This document shows positions 8,751-17,961 of a stretch of DNA of 44,911 nucleotides, in pieces. Numbering within the stretch: position 1 is the stretch's first letter; the number at the start of each line of letters is the position of its first letter. The stretch spans positions 1-44,911 of the forward strand of contig NZ_JASCIS010000058.1 in the NCBI RefSeq assembly GCF_029968015.1, in the 5' to 3' direction. Source of the DNA: Streptomyces luteolus (lineage in GTDB: Bacteria; Actinomycetota; Actinomycetes; Streptomycetales; Streptomycetaceae). The translations under genes were made by a program, and so were the position numbers. Under the pieces are notes generated by a model. The model saw only the letters and a program-made list of their open reading frames with translations. It made no database searches and was not told where the DNA came from.

Positions 8751-8851
8751 ATGCTGGTCCTGACAGGTGCGGACGTCGAGCGGCTCTCCGCTGCCGACGA
8801 CCTCCTCCCAGCCTTGAACACCGCGCTGAGCGAACTCTCGGACGACCGTCC
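8751..8851 (+). pseudogene. Ornithine cyclodeaminase/mu-crystallin family, N-terminal remnant
   Basis: From ATG 8751 the frame reads MLVLTGADVERLSAADDLL then PALNTALSELSDDRP, which resembles the N-terminus of the ornithine cyclodeaminase/mu-crystallin family (MLVLT..DV....D...AL..AL..LS). The similarity stops at about 8851, where the ribosome binding site and start of pruA replace the rest. The frame runs on only as a shadow inside pruA. I read it as a truncated gene whose body was lost. The alternative is a chance match over 34 codons, but the start position and motif spacing fit the family. Confidence 0.6.
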
Positions 8852-8865
8852 CAAGGAGGACCCTC

Positions 8866-10494
<1,629 letters not shown>

Positions 10495-10518
10495 ACCCAC
10501 CGAGCGCAGGAGCAGTTT

Positions 10519-10542
10519 CCGGTCGTTGACGGTAACGGCCGG
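10519..10542 (+). terminator. Hairpin downstream of pruA
   Basis: CCGGTCGTT-gacggt-AACGGCCGG forms a 9-bp stem with one G-U pair, 24 bases past the pruA stop. It is the most likely terminator in the 339-base gap before the SSI gene. Confidence 0.55.
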
Positions 10543-10686
10543 TCGACGCGGTTGAGACGTGAACCTCTGTCTGCCCAGGTCAGGCCGTCGTTATGCGTTA
10601 AACCACCGGGTGGCACCCGCATGTCGGGCGCGCGTTCAGGGCCTTGCTCTCCGTGCTGGCCAGCGCAGTTTGCCCCCTGCTCACCG

Positions 10687-10714
10687 TTGACCGAACAGCG
10701 CCGTCCGGTAGTCG
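10687..10714 (+). promoter_or_regulatory. Candidate promoter for the SSI inhibitor gene
   Basis: TTGACC (10687-10692), a 16-bp spacer, and TAGTCG (10709-10714) resemble a housekeeping promoter and would give a leader of about 110 bases. The -10 lacks the final T. The rest of the 10495-10833 gap holds an 11-bp palindrome (CCACCGGGTGG, 10603-10613) and nothing else I can assign. Confidence 0.4.
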
Positions 10715-10833
10715 ACGCCCAATTGGCGCTCACTCTCCGCAAGAGCAAGACTCCCCACCGCGACGAACACCCGCGTCGTCCATGTGTGAACTCCGTGGAA
10801 AACCTGCGGAGTTCAAGGAGAGAGGGAAACTTC

Positions 10834-11298
10834 ATGCGTCATGTACTCGGGACGGTGGCCGCAGCCGCCACCGCCGCCGCTTGTCTGCTGACCGCGACGG
10901 CCGGAACGGCTGTGGCGCAGGACCGCTCTGACCGTCCCTCAGTACCGACCCTGGAAAAGGGGCTCTACGCACCGACCGATCTCGTCCTGGCCGTGGGCCG
11001 GGGTGCCGACGCCGCGACGATCACGGTGGAGCGCACAGTCACCCTCAGCTGTGCTCCGCGGCCCTCCGGCACCCACCCCGACGCGGCTGCGGCCTGCGCC
11101 GAACTGAAGGCTGTCGACGGCCGGTTCGGCGACCTGGCGCGCACCAGCACGAACGCCATGTGCACCAAGCAGTGGGCACCCGTGACGGTCTTCGCGACGG
11201 GGGTGTGGGAAGGCAGACGGGTCGGCTGGTCGACCACGTTCGCCAACGGCTGCACACGGGACGCGGCTCTCGCGAAGAGCGCGGCCCTGGCGTTCTGA
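10834..11298 (+). CDS. Subtilisin inhibitor-like (SSI family) secreted protease inhibitor
   Basis: A secreted protein of 154 residues. A Sec signal peptide (MRHVLGTVAAAATAAACLL, cleavage near AVAQ-D) precedes a mature domain of about 125 residues. LSCAPRPSGTHPDAAAAC supplies the first disulfide pair (Cys73, Cys88) and Cys110/Cys140 the second. The reactive loop aligns MC-TKQWAP with the MCPMVYDP of classical SSI. This puts Lys112 at P1 where SSI has Met, which predicts trypsin-like specificity over subtilisin. ATG 10834 follows AAGGAGAGAGGG; the frame is open further upstream but the signal peptide fixes the start. A strong terminator follows. Confidence 0.93.
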   Translation: MRHVLGTVAAAATAAACLLTATAGTAVAQDRSDRPSVPTLEKGLYAPTDLVLAVGRGADAATITVERTVTLSCAPRPSGTHPDAAAACAELKAVDGRFGDLARTSTNAMCTKQWAPVTVFATGVWEGRRVGWSTTFANGCTRDAALAKSAALAF

Positions 11299-11315
11299 CG
11301 TAACGGCCTCAACTT

Positions 11316-11347
11316 CGGCGGGCGTTCGACCTCCCGAACGCCCGCCG
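11316..11347. terminator. Strong bidirectional terminator between SSI and monooxygenase genes
   Basis: CGGCGGGCGTTCG-acctcc-CGAACGCCCGCCG is a perfect 13-bp stem with a 6-base loop. It lies 17 bases after the SSI stop and 23 bases beyond the end of the convergent luciferase-like monooxygenase gene, so it can serve both. Confidence 0.9.
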
Positions 11348-11370
11348 GAGTATCGAAAGCCGGGCGGCCG

Positions 11371-12414
11371 TCACTGGAAGGCCGGCATGACCTCCTTGAT
11401 GAACAGTTCCAGGGACTTGACCTTCTCCTCGTGGGGGAGGCCGGTGTCGATCCAGAAGCTGTACTCGTCGATGCCCATCTCCTCGTAGGCGCGCAGCCGT
11501 TGAACGACCTCGTCCGGGGTGCCGATCATCGCGGTCTTGTGCAGGGCCTCGGGGGCGAACTCGGGACGGTCCGCGAACTTCGACTCGGGGCTCGGCTCGA
11601 GGAAGCCGTCGACCGGGTCGATCTTGTTGCCGAACCAGGCGTCGAAGGTGCGGTAGAAGCGGTTGACGGCCTCCGCGGCCGGGCGCCAGCCCTCGGGCTC
11701 GTCGGGGGAGTGGACGTGGGTGTGGCGCAGGACCATCAGTTCGGGGCGCTCCACCTCCGGGTGGTTGGCCACCGCGGTGTCGAACTTGCCCTTGAGGTCG
11801 GCGACTTCCTCGTCCCCCTTCATCAGCGGGGTGACCATCACGTTGCAGCCCTGGGCCACGGCGAAGTCGTGCGAGCCGGGGTCGCGGGCGGCGATCCACA
11901 TCGGCGGGGTGGGCTGCTGCACCGGCTTGGGCACGCTGGTCGAGGTCGGGAACTTCCAGATCTCGCCGTCGTGCGCGTAGTCGCCCTGCCACAGCGCCCG
12001 TACGGCGGGTACGAGCTCGCGCAGATGCTTGCCGCCGTCGCGCGCCGAGAGGCCGTCGGCGAGGCGGTCGAACTCGAACTGGTAGGCGCCGCGGGCGAGT
12101 CCGACCTCCATCCGGCCGTCGCTGATGACGTCGAGGAGCGCGCACTCGCCGGCGGCCCGTATCGGGTGCCAGAACGGGGCGATGATCGTACCCGCGCCGA
12201 GCCGGATGGTCGACGTCTTCGCGGCCAGGTGCGCGAGCAGCGGCATCGGGCTCGGGGAGATCGTGTACTCCATCGCGTGGTGCTCGCCGATCCACACGGT
12301 GCCGAACCCGCCGGCCTCGGCCATCAGGGCCAGCTCGGAGAGGTTCTCGAAGAGCTGCCGGTGGCTGACCTCCTCGTCCCGGCGCTCCATGTGCACGAAC
12401 AACGAAAACCTCAT
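11371..12414 (-). CDS. LLM-class flavin-dependent monooxygenase (possible TgnB-like oxygenase)
   Basis: A 347-residue luciferase-like monooxygenase (TIM barrel, uses FMNH2 from a separate reductase). Visible features are MRFSLFVHMER at the start, IGEHHAMEYTISPSP, RLGAGTIIAPFWHPI and GRMEVGLARGAYQFEFDR, and a long C-terminal part ending in EVMPAF. Its start overlaps the tautomerase stop by 4 bases (ATGA), making it the last gene of a tightly coupled operon. With the flavin reductase at 18.5 kb it would form a two-component system. The gene set around it resembles trigonelline degradation, in which TgnB opens the pyridinium ring. That assignment is inference from context and remembered similarity. 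Confidence 0.88.
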   Translation of the reverse strand: MRFSLFVHMERRDEEVSHRQLFENLSELALMAEAGGFGTVWIGEHHAMEYTISPSPMPLLAHLAAKTSTIRLGAGTIIAPFWHPIRAAGECALLDVISDGRMEVGLARGAYQFEFDRLADGLSARDGGKHLRELVPAVRALWQGDYAHDGEIWKFPTSTSVPKPVQQPTPPMWIAARDPGSHDFAVAQGCNVMVTPLMKGDEEVADLKGKFDTAVANHPEVERPELMVLRHTHVHSPDEPEGWRPAAEAVNRFYRTFDAWFGNKIDPVDGFLEPSPESKFADRPEFAPEALHKTAMIGTPDEVVQRLRAYEEMGIDEYSFWIDTGLPHEEKVKSLELFIKEVMPAFQ

Positions 12415-12659
12415 GACTGCTCCTCGTGTGCGGGTGTGGCGAGTGCGGGGGTGCTCGGGCCGTTCAGCTCGGTGTCCATCTCGGTGAGGGTGATGTCACC
12501 GGTGGCCCAGTGCGTACGGGGGACTTCGTGGACGACGACCCGGATGTGCTCGGCGCGGGTGCCGGTGGTGTGCAGGACCGCGGTGTGCACCTCGTGCAGC
12601 AGGTCCCGGATCTGTTCCGGGGTACGGCCCTCGGCGAGGGTGATGGCGACCTGGGGCAT
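12411..12659 (-). CDS. 4-oxalocrotonate tautomerase family protein
   Basis: An 82-residue protein starting Met-Pro, so the catalytic Pro1 of the tautomerase superfamily is exposed after Met removal. PQVAITLAEGRTPEQIRDLL and an IRVVVHEVPRTHWATGD segment follow the beta-alpha-beta tautomerase fold. It would interconvert enol and keto forms of an unsaturated acid intermediate. It starts one base after the aldehyde dehydrogenase stop and overlaps the monooxygenase start by four bases. The tail after residue 65 is not conserved in the family. Confidence 0.82.
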   Translation of the reverse strand: MPQVAITLAEGRTPEQIRDLLHEVHTAVLHTTGTRAEHIRVVVHEVPRTHWATGDITLTEMDTELNGPSTPALATPAHEEQS

Positions 12660-12660
12660 G

Positions 12661-14148
12661 TCAGCTCCGCATCGTGAACGGGTCGGCCACGGGCTCCTCG
12701 CTCGTGTTGATCCACACGCTCTTGAGGCGCGTGTACTCCTTGATGGACTCGGTGCCGTGCTCGACGCCGACGCCGCTGTTCTTGAAGCCCTGCCGCGGAG
12801 ACATCGGGGACATGGCCCGGTAGGTGTTGACCCACACGGTCCCGGCGTCCAGGCAGGCCGCCATGCGGTGCGCCCGCGCGAGGTTCTGCGTCCAGACCCC
12901 GGCCGCGAGCCCGTAGTCGGTGTCGTTGGCCAGGCGGACGGCCTCCTCCTCGGTGTCGAACGGCATCACGGCCAGGACGGGGCCGAAGATCTCCTCGCGT
13001 ACGACCCGCATGTCGTTGTGGACGTCTACGAGCACCGTCGGCTCGTAGAACCAGCCCCCGAGGCCGCCGTCGGTGGGGTTGCCGCCGGTCAGCACGCGGG
13101 CGCCCTCCTCGCGACCGAGGTCGACGTACCCGGCGACCTTGTCCCGCTGCTCGGCGAAGGCCAGCGGGCCGAGTTCGGTGTGCTCGTCCATCGGGTCCCC
13201 GATCCGGATGGCCTTCGCGCGCTGTGTGACGCGCTCGACCAGCTCGTCGTAGACCGACCGGTGCGCGAGGACGCGGCTGCCCGCGATGCAGGTCTGCCCG
13301 GCGGCGGCGAAGATGCCTGCTACCACGCCCATCGCCGCGTTCGGGATGTTCGCGTCGTCGAAGACGATGTTCGGTGACTTGCCGCCGAGTTCGAGCGTGG
13401 AGCCGATGAAACGGCTCGCGGTCACCGCGGCGATACGGGAGCCGGTGGCCGTGGAGCCGGTGAAGGAGATCTTCGCCAGGTCGCGGTGGTCGACCAGGGC
13501 CTGCCCCGCCTCGGCACCGAACCCGGTGACGACATTGACAGCGCCCGGCGGGAAGCCCGCCTCCAGGGCGAGTTCGGCGAGCTTGAGGACGGTCGCCGAG
13601 GTGTACTCGGAGGGCTTGATCACCACGGTGTTGCCCGCGCAGAGCGCCGGGGCCAGCTTGCTGCTGGTCAGCGTCAGCGGAGAGTTCCACGGGGTGATGG
13701 CGCCGACGACGCCGAGGGGTTCGCGGGCCGTGTAGTTGAGCACCTGGCGGTCGGAGGTGGGGACGAAGTCGCCGTGGATCTTGTCGGCGAGGCCCGCGTA
13801 ATAGTGGAAGTACTCGGGCAGCGTGGCGAGTTGGCCGCGCATCTCACGCAGCAGCTTGCCGTTGTCCCGTGTCTCCATCCGCGCGAGCTCCTCGGCGTTC
13901 TCGGCGATCAGCTCACCGAGGCGGCGCAGCAGATGCCCCCGCTTGGTCTGGCTGAGGTTCCGCCAGCGCGGGTCCTCGAAGGCGAGGCGGGCGGCGGCCA
14001 CGGCCCCGTCGACGTCGGCGGCGTTCCCGCGCGCCGCCCGGTAGAGGGGCTGCCGGGTGGCGGGGTTGGTGGACTCGAAGTACGCGCCCGACGAGGGCTC
14101 CACCCACGTACCGCCGATGAAGTGCTGCAGCGTGGTGAGTTCAGACAT
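12661..14148 (-). CDS. Aldehyde dehydrogenase (possible TgnC-like lactol/semialdehyde dehydrogenase)
   Basis: A 495-residue NAD(P)-dependent aldehyde dehydrogenase with the complete catalytic set: ITPWNSPL (oxyanion Asn155), ELGGKSPNIVF (general base Glu253) and GQTCIAGSR (nucleophile Cys287), ending in LKSVWIN. It belongs to the broad class that includes betaine-aldehyde and hydroxymuconic-semialdehyde dehydrogenases. It overlaps the hydrolase gene by 8 bases. In the proposed pathway it would oxidise the ring-opened hydroxybutyrolactone or aldehyde. Substrate is not readable from sequence. Confidence 0.9.
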   Translation of the reverse strand: MSELTTLQHFIGGTWVEPSSGAYFESTNPATRQPLYRAARGNAADVDGAVAAARLAFEDPRWRNLSQTKRGHLLRRLGELIAENAEELARMETRDNGKLLREMRGQLATLPEYFHYYAGLADKIHGDFVPTSDRQVLNYTAREPLGVVGAITPWNSPLTLTSSKLAPALCAGNTVVIKPSEYTSATVLKLAELALEAGFPPGAVNVVTGFGAEAGQALVDHRDLAKISFTGSTATGSRIAAVTASRFIGSTLELGGKSPNIVFDDANIPNAAMGVVAGIFAAAGQTCIAGSRVLAHRSVYDELVERVTQRAKAIRIGDPMDEHTELGPLAFAEQRDKVAGYVDLGREEGARVLTGGNPTDGGLGGWFYEPTVLVDVHNDMRVVREEIFGPVLAVMPFDTEEEAVRLANDTDYGLAAGVWTQNLARAHRMAACLDAGTVWVNTYRAMSPMSPRQGFKNSGVGVEHGTESIKEYTRLKSVWINTSEEPVADPFTMRS

Positions 14149-14872
14149 GTGCGCTCTCTCCGATGAACGTGGTGAGGGAGTCGACGAACGCCTGCGGGCG
14201 TTCGACGGGCAGCATGTGCCGCGCCCCGGGGACGACGACCGCTCGGCCGCGCGGCAGCGCCGCGGCGAGCCGGTGCGTCATCTCGGGCGTGGAGCCGGGG
14301 TCCTCCGCACCCGTGACAGCGAGCGCGGGTACGGCGATGTCGCCCAGGTGCGGGGCGAGTTCGGCGTCCGCGGTCGCGAAGACGCGGTAGCAGCCGAGGA
14401 AGGACCGCACGTCGTTGGCGAGCAACGTCGCTTCCGTACGGGCGATCCGGTCGGCGTCGACGTCCGTGCCCGCGTACCACCGCTCCATGGAGGCGGCCGC
14501 GCTCGCCGCGAAGTCGGCCTCCGCGGCGCGCAGCCGGCCGAGGACGGACGCGCGCTCCCCGGACGTCCGCGCGCACACCGAGCTGACCGACGTGAGCGTG
14601 GCCGTCAACTCCGGCCGGTGCAGGGCGAGTTGTTGTACGACGAGAGCGCCGAGCGAGAACCCGACCAGGTGCGCGCCGACCGGGATCTCACCGGCGACGC
14701 CGTCGGCCAGCTCGGCGAGCGTCACCCCGTCGTGCACAGGTGGGCGCGAGCTGTGGCCAGGCAGGTCGGGGGTGATCACGGCGAAGCGGTCGGCGAGGAG
14801 CGCGGCCGCGGGCTCCCACATGGTGTGGTCGAGCCCGACGCCGTGCAGCAGCACCAGGGGCGGCTTGGTCAT
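14141..14872 (-). CDS. Alpha/beta hydrolase (possible TgnD-like hydrolase)
   Basis: A 243-residue single-domain alpha/beta hydrolase. LLHGVGLDHTMWEP supplies the oxyanion hole. The nucleophile is Ser73 in GFSLGAL, the acid probably Asp191 in GAEDPGSTP, and the base His219 in GARHMLPVERP. The general shape resembles 3-oxoadipate enol-lactonase and N-acyl-succinate hydrolases. ATG 14872 is nine bases from the upstream gene's stop; the longer open frame to 15322 is only a shadow of that gene. The position beside an aldehyde dehydrogenase and LLM monooxygenase suggests it cleaves the amide or enol product of ring opening. Confidence 0.88.
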   Translation of the reverse strand: MTKPPLVLLHGVGLDHTMWEPAAALLADRFAVITPDLPGHSSRPPVHDGVTLAELADGVAGEIPVGAHLVGFSLGALVVQQLALHRPELTATLTSVSSVCARTSGERASVLGRLRAAEADFAASAAASMERWYAGTDVDADRIARTEATLLANDVRSFLGCYRVFATADAELAPHLGDIAVPALAVTGAEDPGSTPEMTHRLAAALPRGRAVVVPGARHMLPVERPQAFVDSLTTFIGESAHV

Positions 14873-14880
14873 ACGGGGGC

Positions 14881-15432
14881 CTACTGTTCGGTGGAGAGCG
14901 GGGCCAGGCGCTGCTGCGGGCGGCCCTGGGCCGCGGCGGCGAGCGCGATGACGATCTCGTTCGGGTGCGGGGCGTCGGGGATGCGGACCTCGATGGTCTG
15001 GTGGTGCGAGCGGATCGTGGCGTCGGTGATGTGCTTCAGCGGGATGTCGAAGACCACACCGGCCGGTCCGCGCTTCTCCACGGCGGGCAGCAGGGTGGTG
15101 GCGTTCGCGGCCTTGCGGAAGTGGTCGCCGAACTTCAGCGTGTGGATCAGCGCCGAGCCGTGCTCGACCTCGCCGTCCAGGCCGACAATCGCAGCCTTGC
15201 CGTACGCCTCGGCGGGGCCCTGCAGGGCGTCGAGCACCTCGGGGGCGAGCAGCGCGCCGACATCGGAGGCGGTGGCGTCGATGCCGGGGTTCAGGTCTTC
15301 GACGAAGCCCTGCCCGGCCCACGGGTTCTCGATGATCGCGGCGACGACGGCGACCCGTGCGGGCGGGCTGACCGGACGGCCGCCCTCGCTGCGGATCTCT
15401 TCGACGTAGGTCACGATCTTGCGCACGTTCAT
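14881..15432 (-). CDS. AA_synth family protein (PF06684), copy 1
   Basis: 183 residues of the 'amino acid synthesis' family, whose biochemical function is not established. Conserved blocks are RKIVTYVEEI, VAVVAAIIENPWAGQGFVED, AYGKAAIVG, GEVEHGSALIHTLKFGDHFR and TIEVRIPDAPHPNEIVIALA. It shares these blocks with the next gene upstream, so the two are paralogs and may form a heteromer. The first codons overlap the partner's stop (ATGA). No signal peptide or membrane segment. Its place in a ring-opening operon suggests a role with an amide or amidine intermediate and not amino acid biosynthesis. Confidence 0.85.
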   Translation of the reverse strand: MNVRKIVTYVEEIRSEGGRPVSPPARVAVVAAIIENPWAGQGFVEDLNPGIDATASDVGALLAPEVLDALQGPAEAYGKAAIVGLDGEVEHGSALIHTLKFGDHFRKAANATTLLPAVEKRGPAGVVFDIPLKHITDATIRSHHQTIEVRIPDAPHPNEIVIALAAAAQGRPQQRLAPLSTEQ

Positions 15433-16112
15433 GAGGGAACTACCTCCAGGGTTTTGGTGGTGACGACGGGGTCGGTCAGGCGGTCCCCGATGCGGGGGTG
15501 CGGGCGCGGGCCGGTGGACGCGGCCGCGATGACGACGAGTTCGTCGGCGCGCGGTGCGTCGGGGACCCGGGCGCCGACGGTCTGGTAGTGGCTGCGGGTC
15601 GCGGCGTGTGTCTTGTGCCAGAGCGGGACGACCAGGGTCTCGCCCGCCTCGGCCCGGGTATCGGCGAAGCAGATGATCGACTTGCCCTCCAGGTACTCGC
15701 GGACGAGATTGCCGAAGTACGGGGTATGGATCAGCGCCCCGGCGTGTTCGATCTCGCCCGCCGTGCCGACGACGGCCGCCTTCCCGAACGCCTCGACGGC
15801 GTCGACGCCTCCCAGTGCGCCGACGAGGCGGTCCGTGAGGAGCTTCGCGAGCGCCGGGGCGATGCGCAGCTGCTCCGCGGCGAGATCGACGCCCGGTCCG
15901 GAGCCCACCCAGGGATTCCGGATGACGGCGGCGACGCTGGCCCGCCGGGCCGGTCGCGCGGGTGCCTGGCCGGCCTCGGTGAGGACGGCCTCCTGGTGGA
16001 GCACGAGCTTGCGGAGACCGATGCCCTCGTCCGCAAGGGCGGAGGAATCAGAGTAACGGGATTGATCAGACAGATCAGAAGGATGTAGACGATCCTGGAT
16101 GCGCTCTTGCAT
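15429..16112 (-). CDS. AA_synth family protein (PF06684), copy 2, first gene of the operon
   Basis: 227 residues, paralogous to the downstream copy (RKLVLHQEAVL, VAAVIRNPWVGSGPGVDL, AFGKAAVVG, GEIEHAGALIHTPYFGNLVREYL, GARVPDAPRADELVVIAA). It has a 35-residue N-terminal extension rich in Ser and Asp that the partner lacks. I chose ATG 16112 because a good -35/-10 pair ends eight bases before it, predicting a leaderless mRNA; the longer frame to 16196 would start upstream of that promoter. It heads the minus-strand operon through the monooxygenase. Confidence 0.82.
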   Translation of the reverse strand: MQERIQDRLHPSDLSDQSRYSDSSALADEGIGLRKLVLHQEAVLTEAGQAPARPARRASVAAVIRNPWVGSGPGVDLAAEQLRIAPALAKLLTDRLVGALGGVDAVEAFGKAAVVGTAGEIEHAGALIHTPYFGNLVREYLEGKSIICFADTRAEAGETLVVPLWHKTHAATRSHYQTVGARVPDAPRADELVVIAAASTGPRPHPRIGDRLTDPVVTTKTLEVVPS

Positions 16113-16116
16113 GCCA
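16105..16116. repeat. 12-bp element TCTTGCATGCCA, copy 1
   Basis: Identical to the element at 16306-16317. This copy covers the predicted transcription start and start codon of the minus-strand operon. The core GCATGC is palindromic. Candidate operator for the GntR regulator at the end of the plus arm. Confidence 0.5.
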
Positions 16117-16120
16117 CAGG

Positions 16121-16150
16121 ACGTTAGACATCCCGCGAAGCGTCGGTCAA
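16121..16150 (-). promoter_or_regulatory. Promoter of the minus-strand catabolic operon
   Basis: Read on the minus strand: TTGACC (16150-16145), an 18-bp spacer and TAACGT (16126-16121). Both hexamers fit the housekeeping consensus (TTGACn, TAnnnT). The start codon begins eight bases after the -10, so transcription should begin at or next to the ATG. Confidence 0.6.
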
Positions 16151-16214
16151 GAGGATGGCGGCGACGAATCTCCCGGCCCATCGAGAAACCCCGCAAATGA
16201 ACCCTCCATACGCC

Positions 16215-16232
16215 GCTGAACTGCAGCTGAAC
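16215..16232. repeat. Direct repeat GCTGAAC-N4-GCTGAAC in the divergent promoter region
   Basis: Two 7-bp copies separated by TGCA, with 11-bp spacing between starts, so the copies face the same side of the helix. The repeat lies between the two divergent promoters. A 5-bp hairpin (CTCTC-gcggg-GAGAG, 16233-16247) follows. A regulator site is possible. Confidence 0.35.
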
Positions 16233-16273
16233 CTCTCGCGGGGAGAGCTTCGCGTTTCGGTGCCGCCGACCCC

Positions 16274-16304
16274 TTGACGCTCAATCTGCGACATGCCTTA
16301 CTGC
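16274..16304 (+). promoter_or_regulatory. Candidate promoter of the plus-strand transport operon
   Basis: TTGACG (16274-16279) is followed after 18-19 bp by TTACTG/TACTGC (16298-16304), just upstream of the second 12-bp TCTTGCATGCCA element. It would give a leader of about 45 bases before the BCCT gene. Confidence 0.45.
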
Positions 16305-16305
16305 T

Positions 16306-16317
16306 TCTTGCATGCCA
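16306..16317. repeat. 12-bp element TCTTGCATGCCA, copy 2
   Basis: Perfect second copy, 201 bp from the first and in the same orientation. It covers the predicted transcription start of the plus-strand operon, mirroring the location of copy 1. Confidence 0.5.
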
Positions 16318-16356
16318 ACGCCGTGGCCTATTGGCCCCGCGTACTCAAGGAGTTTC

Positions 16357-17961
16357 ATGGCCAGCCACCTTCCAGCAGACCCGGAGACGCCCTCCGCACC
16401 GTCGCCGGGGAGCACTGCCGCAGCCACCGCGGACGACCCCACCGCCAGCCCCGAGAGTGGTCGTGAACTCGGTTCCGTTTTCTGGGCCTCCATCGGCCTG
16501 TCCGCCGTCATCGTGGCCTGGGCGGTGCTTTTCACGGACAACCTGAACAAGGTCACCAGCGCCTCCCTGAACTGGGTCACGGGCACCTTCGGCTGGACCT
16601 ATCTGCTGGTCACCCTCGCCATCCTGGTGTTCCTGGTGTTCCTCGCCTTCAGCCCCGCCGGAAGCGTCCGGCTCGGCAAGGACACCGACCGCCCCGAGTT
16701 CTCCACGCCGGCCTGGATCGCCATGATCCTCAGCGCCGTCATGGGCATCGGCCTCATCTCGTACGGTGTCGCCGAGCCGATCTCGCACCTCTCCACCCCG
16801 CCGCACGGGCTCGCCGAGCCGAGCACACCGGCAGCGGCGGTGCGCGCCCTGCAGTACTCCTACTTCGACTGGGGCCTGCACGCCTGGGCGGTCTTCGCGG
16901 TCTTCGGCCTCGCCATCGCGTACTCGACCCATCGCAAGCAACGCCGCACTCTGGTCAGCCAGTTGTTCGTGCCGCTGCTCGGTGACCGTGTCAACGGCCC
17001 TGCCGGCAAGGCCATCGACGTACTCGCCGTGTTCGCGACGCTCTTCGGCACCACGACCTCGCTCGGCCTGGGCGCGCTCCAGATCAACAACGGCCTGGGC
17101 ACGCTGTTCGGCATCCCGGTCAACTCGGTGACCCAGGTGATCGTCATCGCCGCTGTCACCTCACTCTTCACACTCTCCGCGGTGACCGGCGTCAGCAAGG
17201 GCATCAAGCTGCTGAGCCAGGGCAGTTCACTGCTCGCCGCCGGACTGTTCGTGTTCATGCTGGCGGTCGGCCCCACCGTCTTCCTCGCCAACCTGTACAT
17301 CGAGTCCGTGGGTCACTGGGCCACCGACTTCTTCCGGATGAGCCTGCAGGGAACCGCGTTCGGCGGGCTCGAATGGATGCAGCTGTGGACCTACTTCATG
17401 ATGGCCTGGTGGGTCTCCTGGGGCGCCTTCGTCGGCGTCTTCCTCGCCCGGATCTCGCGCGGACGCACCGTCCGAGGCTTCATCGTCGGCGTCCTCGCCG
17501 TGCCGAGCGTCGTGTTCTTCACCTGGTTCACGGTCTTCGGCGGTACGGCGATCCACGTGGACCTCTACGAGGGCGGCGACATCGCCCAGCGGACCGCGGC
17601 CGACATCAACAGCGCCTTCTTCGCCACGCTCGACCACTTCCCGTTCGCCTCGGTCACCTCGGTGATCGCGATCGTCCTGGTCGTGATGTTCTTCGTCTCC
17701 GGCGCCGACGCCAATACGTACGTCCTGTCCATGATGACGTCCGACGGCTCGCTCACACCGCGCCGTTCCGTGCTCATCCTCTGGGGAGTGCTCACCGGCG
17801 TCACCGCCATCGTCCTCATGCTCGCGGGCGGACTGAACGCCCTGCAGAACACCGTCATCGTGACGTCCCTGCCCTTCCTCGTGATCATCGCCGGACTGGC
17901 CGTGTCCTTCTGGAAGGAACTGGACGCAGACCGAAAGGAAACGACCCATGTCGCACGCTGA
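16357..17961 (+). CDS. BCCT family betaine/choline-type transporter
   Basis: A 534-residue membrane carrier of the betaine-choline-carnitine family with about 12 hydrophobic helices. Conserved points are GSVRLGKDTDRPEFS, the aromatic signature WTYFMMAWWVSWGAFVGVFLARISRGRT (17386 onward) and the helix 10 region VSGADANTYVLSMM. The family moves quaternary ammonium compounds with sodium or protons. ATG 16357 has AAGGAG five bases upstream; the first 45 residues are a polar Pro/Ala-rich tail. The next gene overlaps by 14 bases. Uptake of a betaine such as trigonelline fits the adjoining enzymes. Confidence 0.93.
   Translation: MASHLPADPETPSAPSPGSTAAATADDPTASPESGRELGSVFWASIGLSAVIVAWAVLFTDNLNKVTSASLNWVTGTFGWTYLLVTLAILVFLVFLAFSPAGSVRLGKDTDRPEFSTPAWIAMILSAVMGIGLISYGVAEPISHLSTPPHGLAEPSTPAAAVRALQYSYFDWGLHAWAVFAVFGLAIAYSTHRKQRRTLVSQLFVPLLGDRVNGPAGKAIDVLAVFATLFGTTTSLGLGALQINNGLGTLFGIPVNSVTQVIVIAAVTSLFTLSAVTGVSKGIKLLSQGSSLLAAGLFVFMLAVGPTVFLANLYIESVGHWATDFFRMSLQGTAFGGLEWMQLWTYFMMAWWVSWGAFVGVFLARISRGRTVRGFIVGVLAVPSVVFFTWFTVFGGTAIHVDLYEGGDIAQRTAADINSAFFATLDHFPFASVTSVIAIVLVVMFFVSGADANTYVLSMMTSDGSLTPRRSVLILWGVLTGVTAIVLMLAGGLNALQNTVIVTSLPFLVIIAGLAVSFWKELDADRKETTHVAR

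Noticed and set aside
11431..13377. 648-codon plus-strand frame over the monooxygenase and aldehyde dehydrogenase
   Set aside because: Runs across three real minus-strand genes and their overlaps; no family resemblance.
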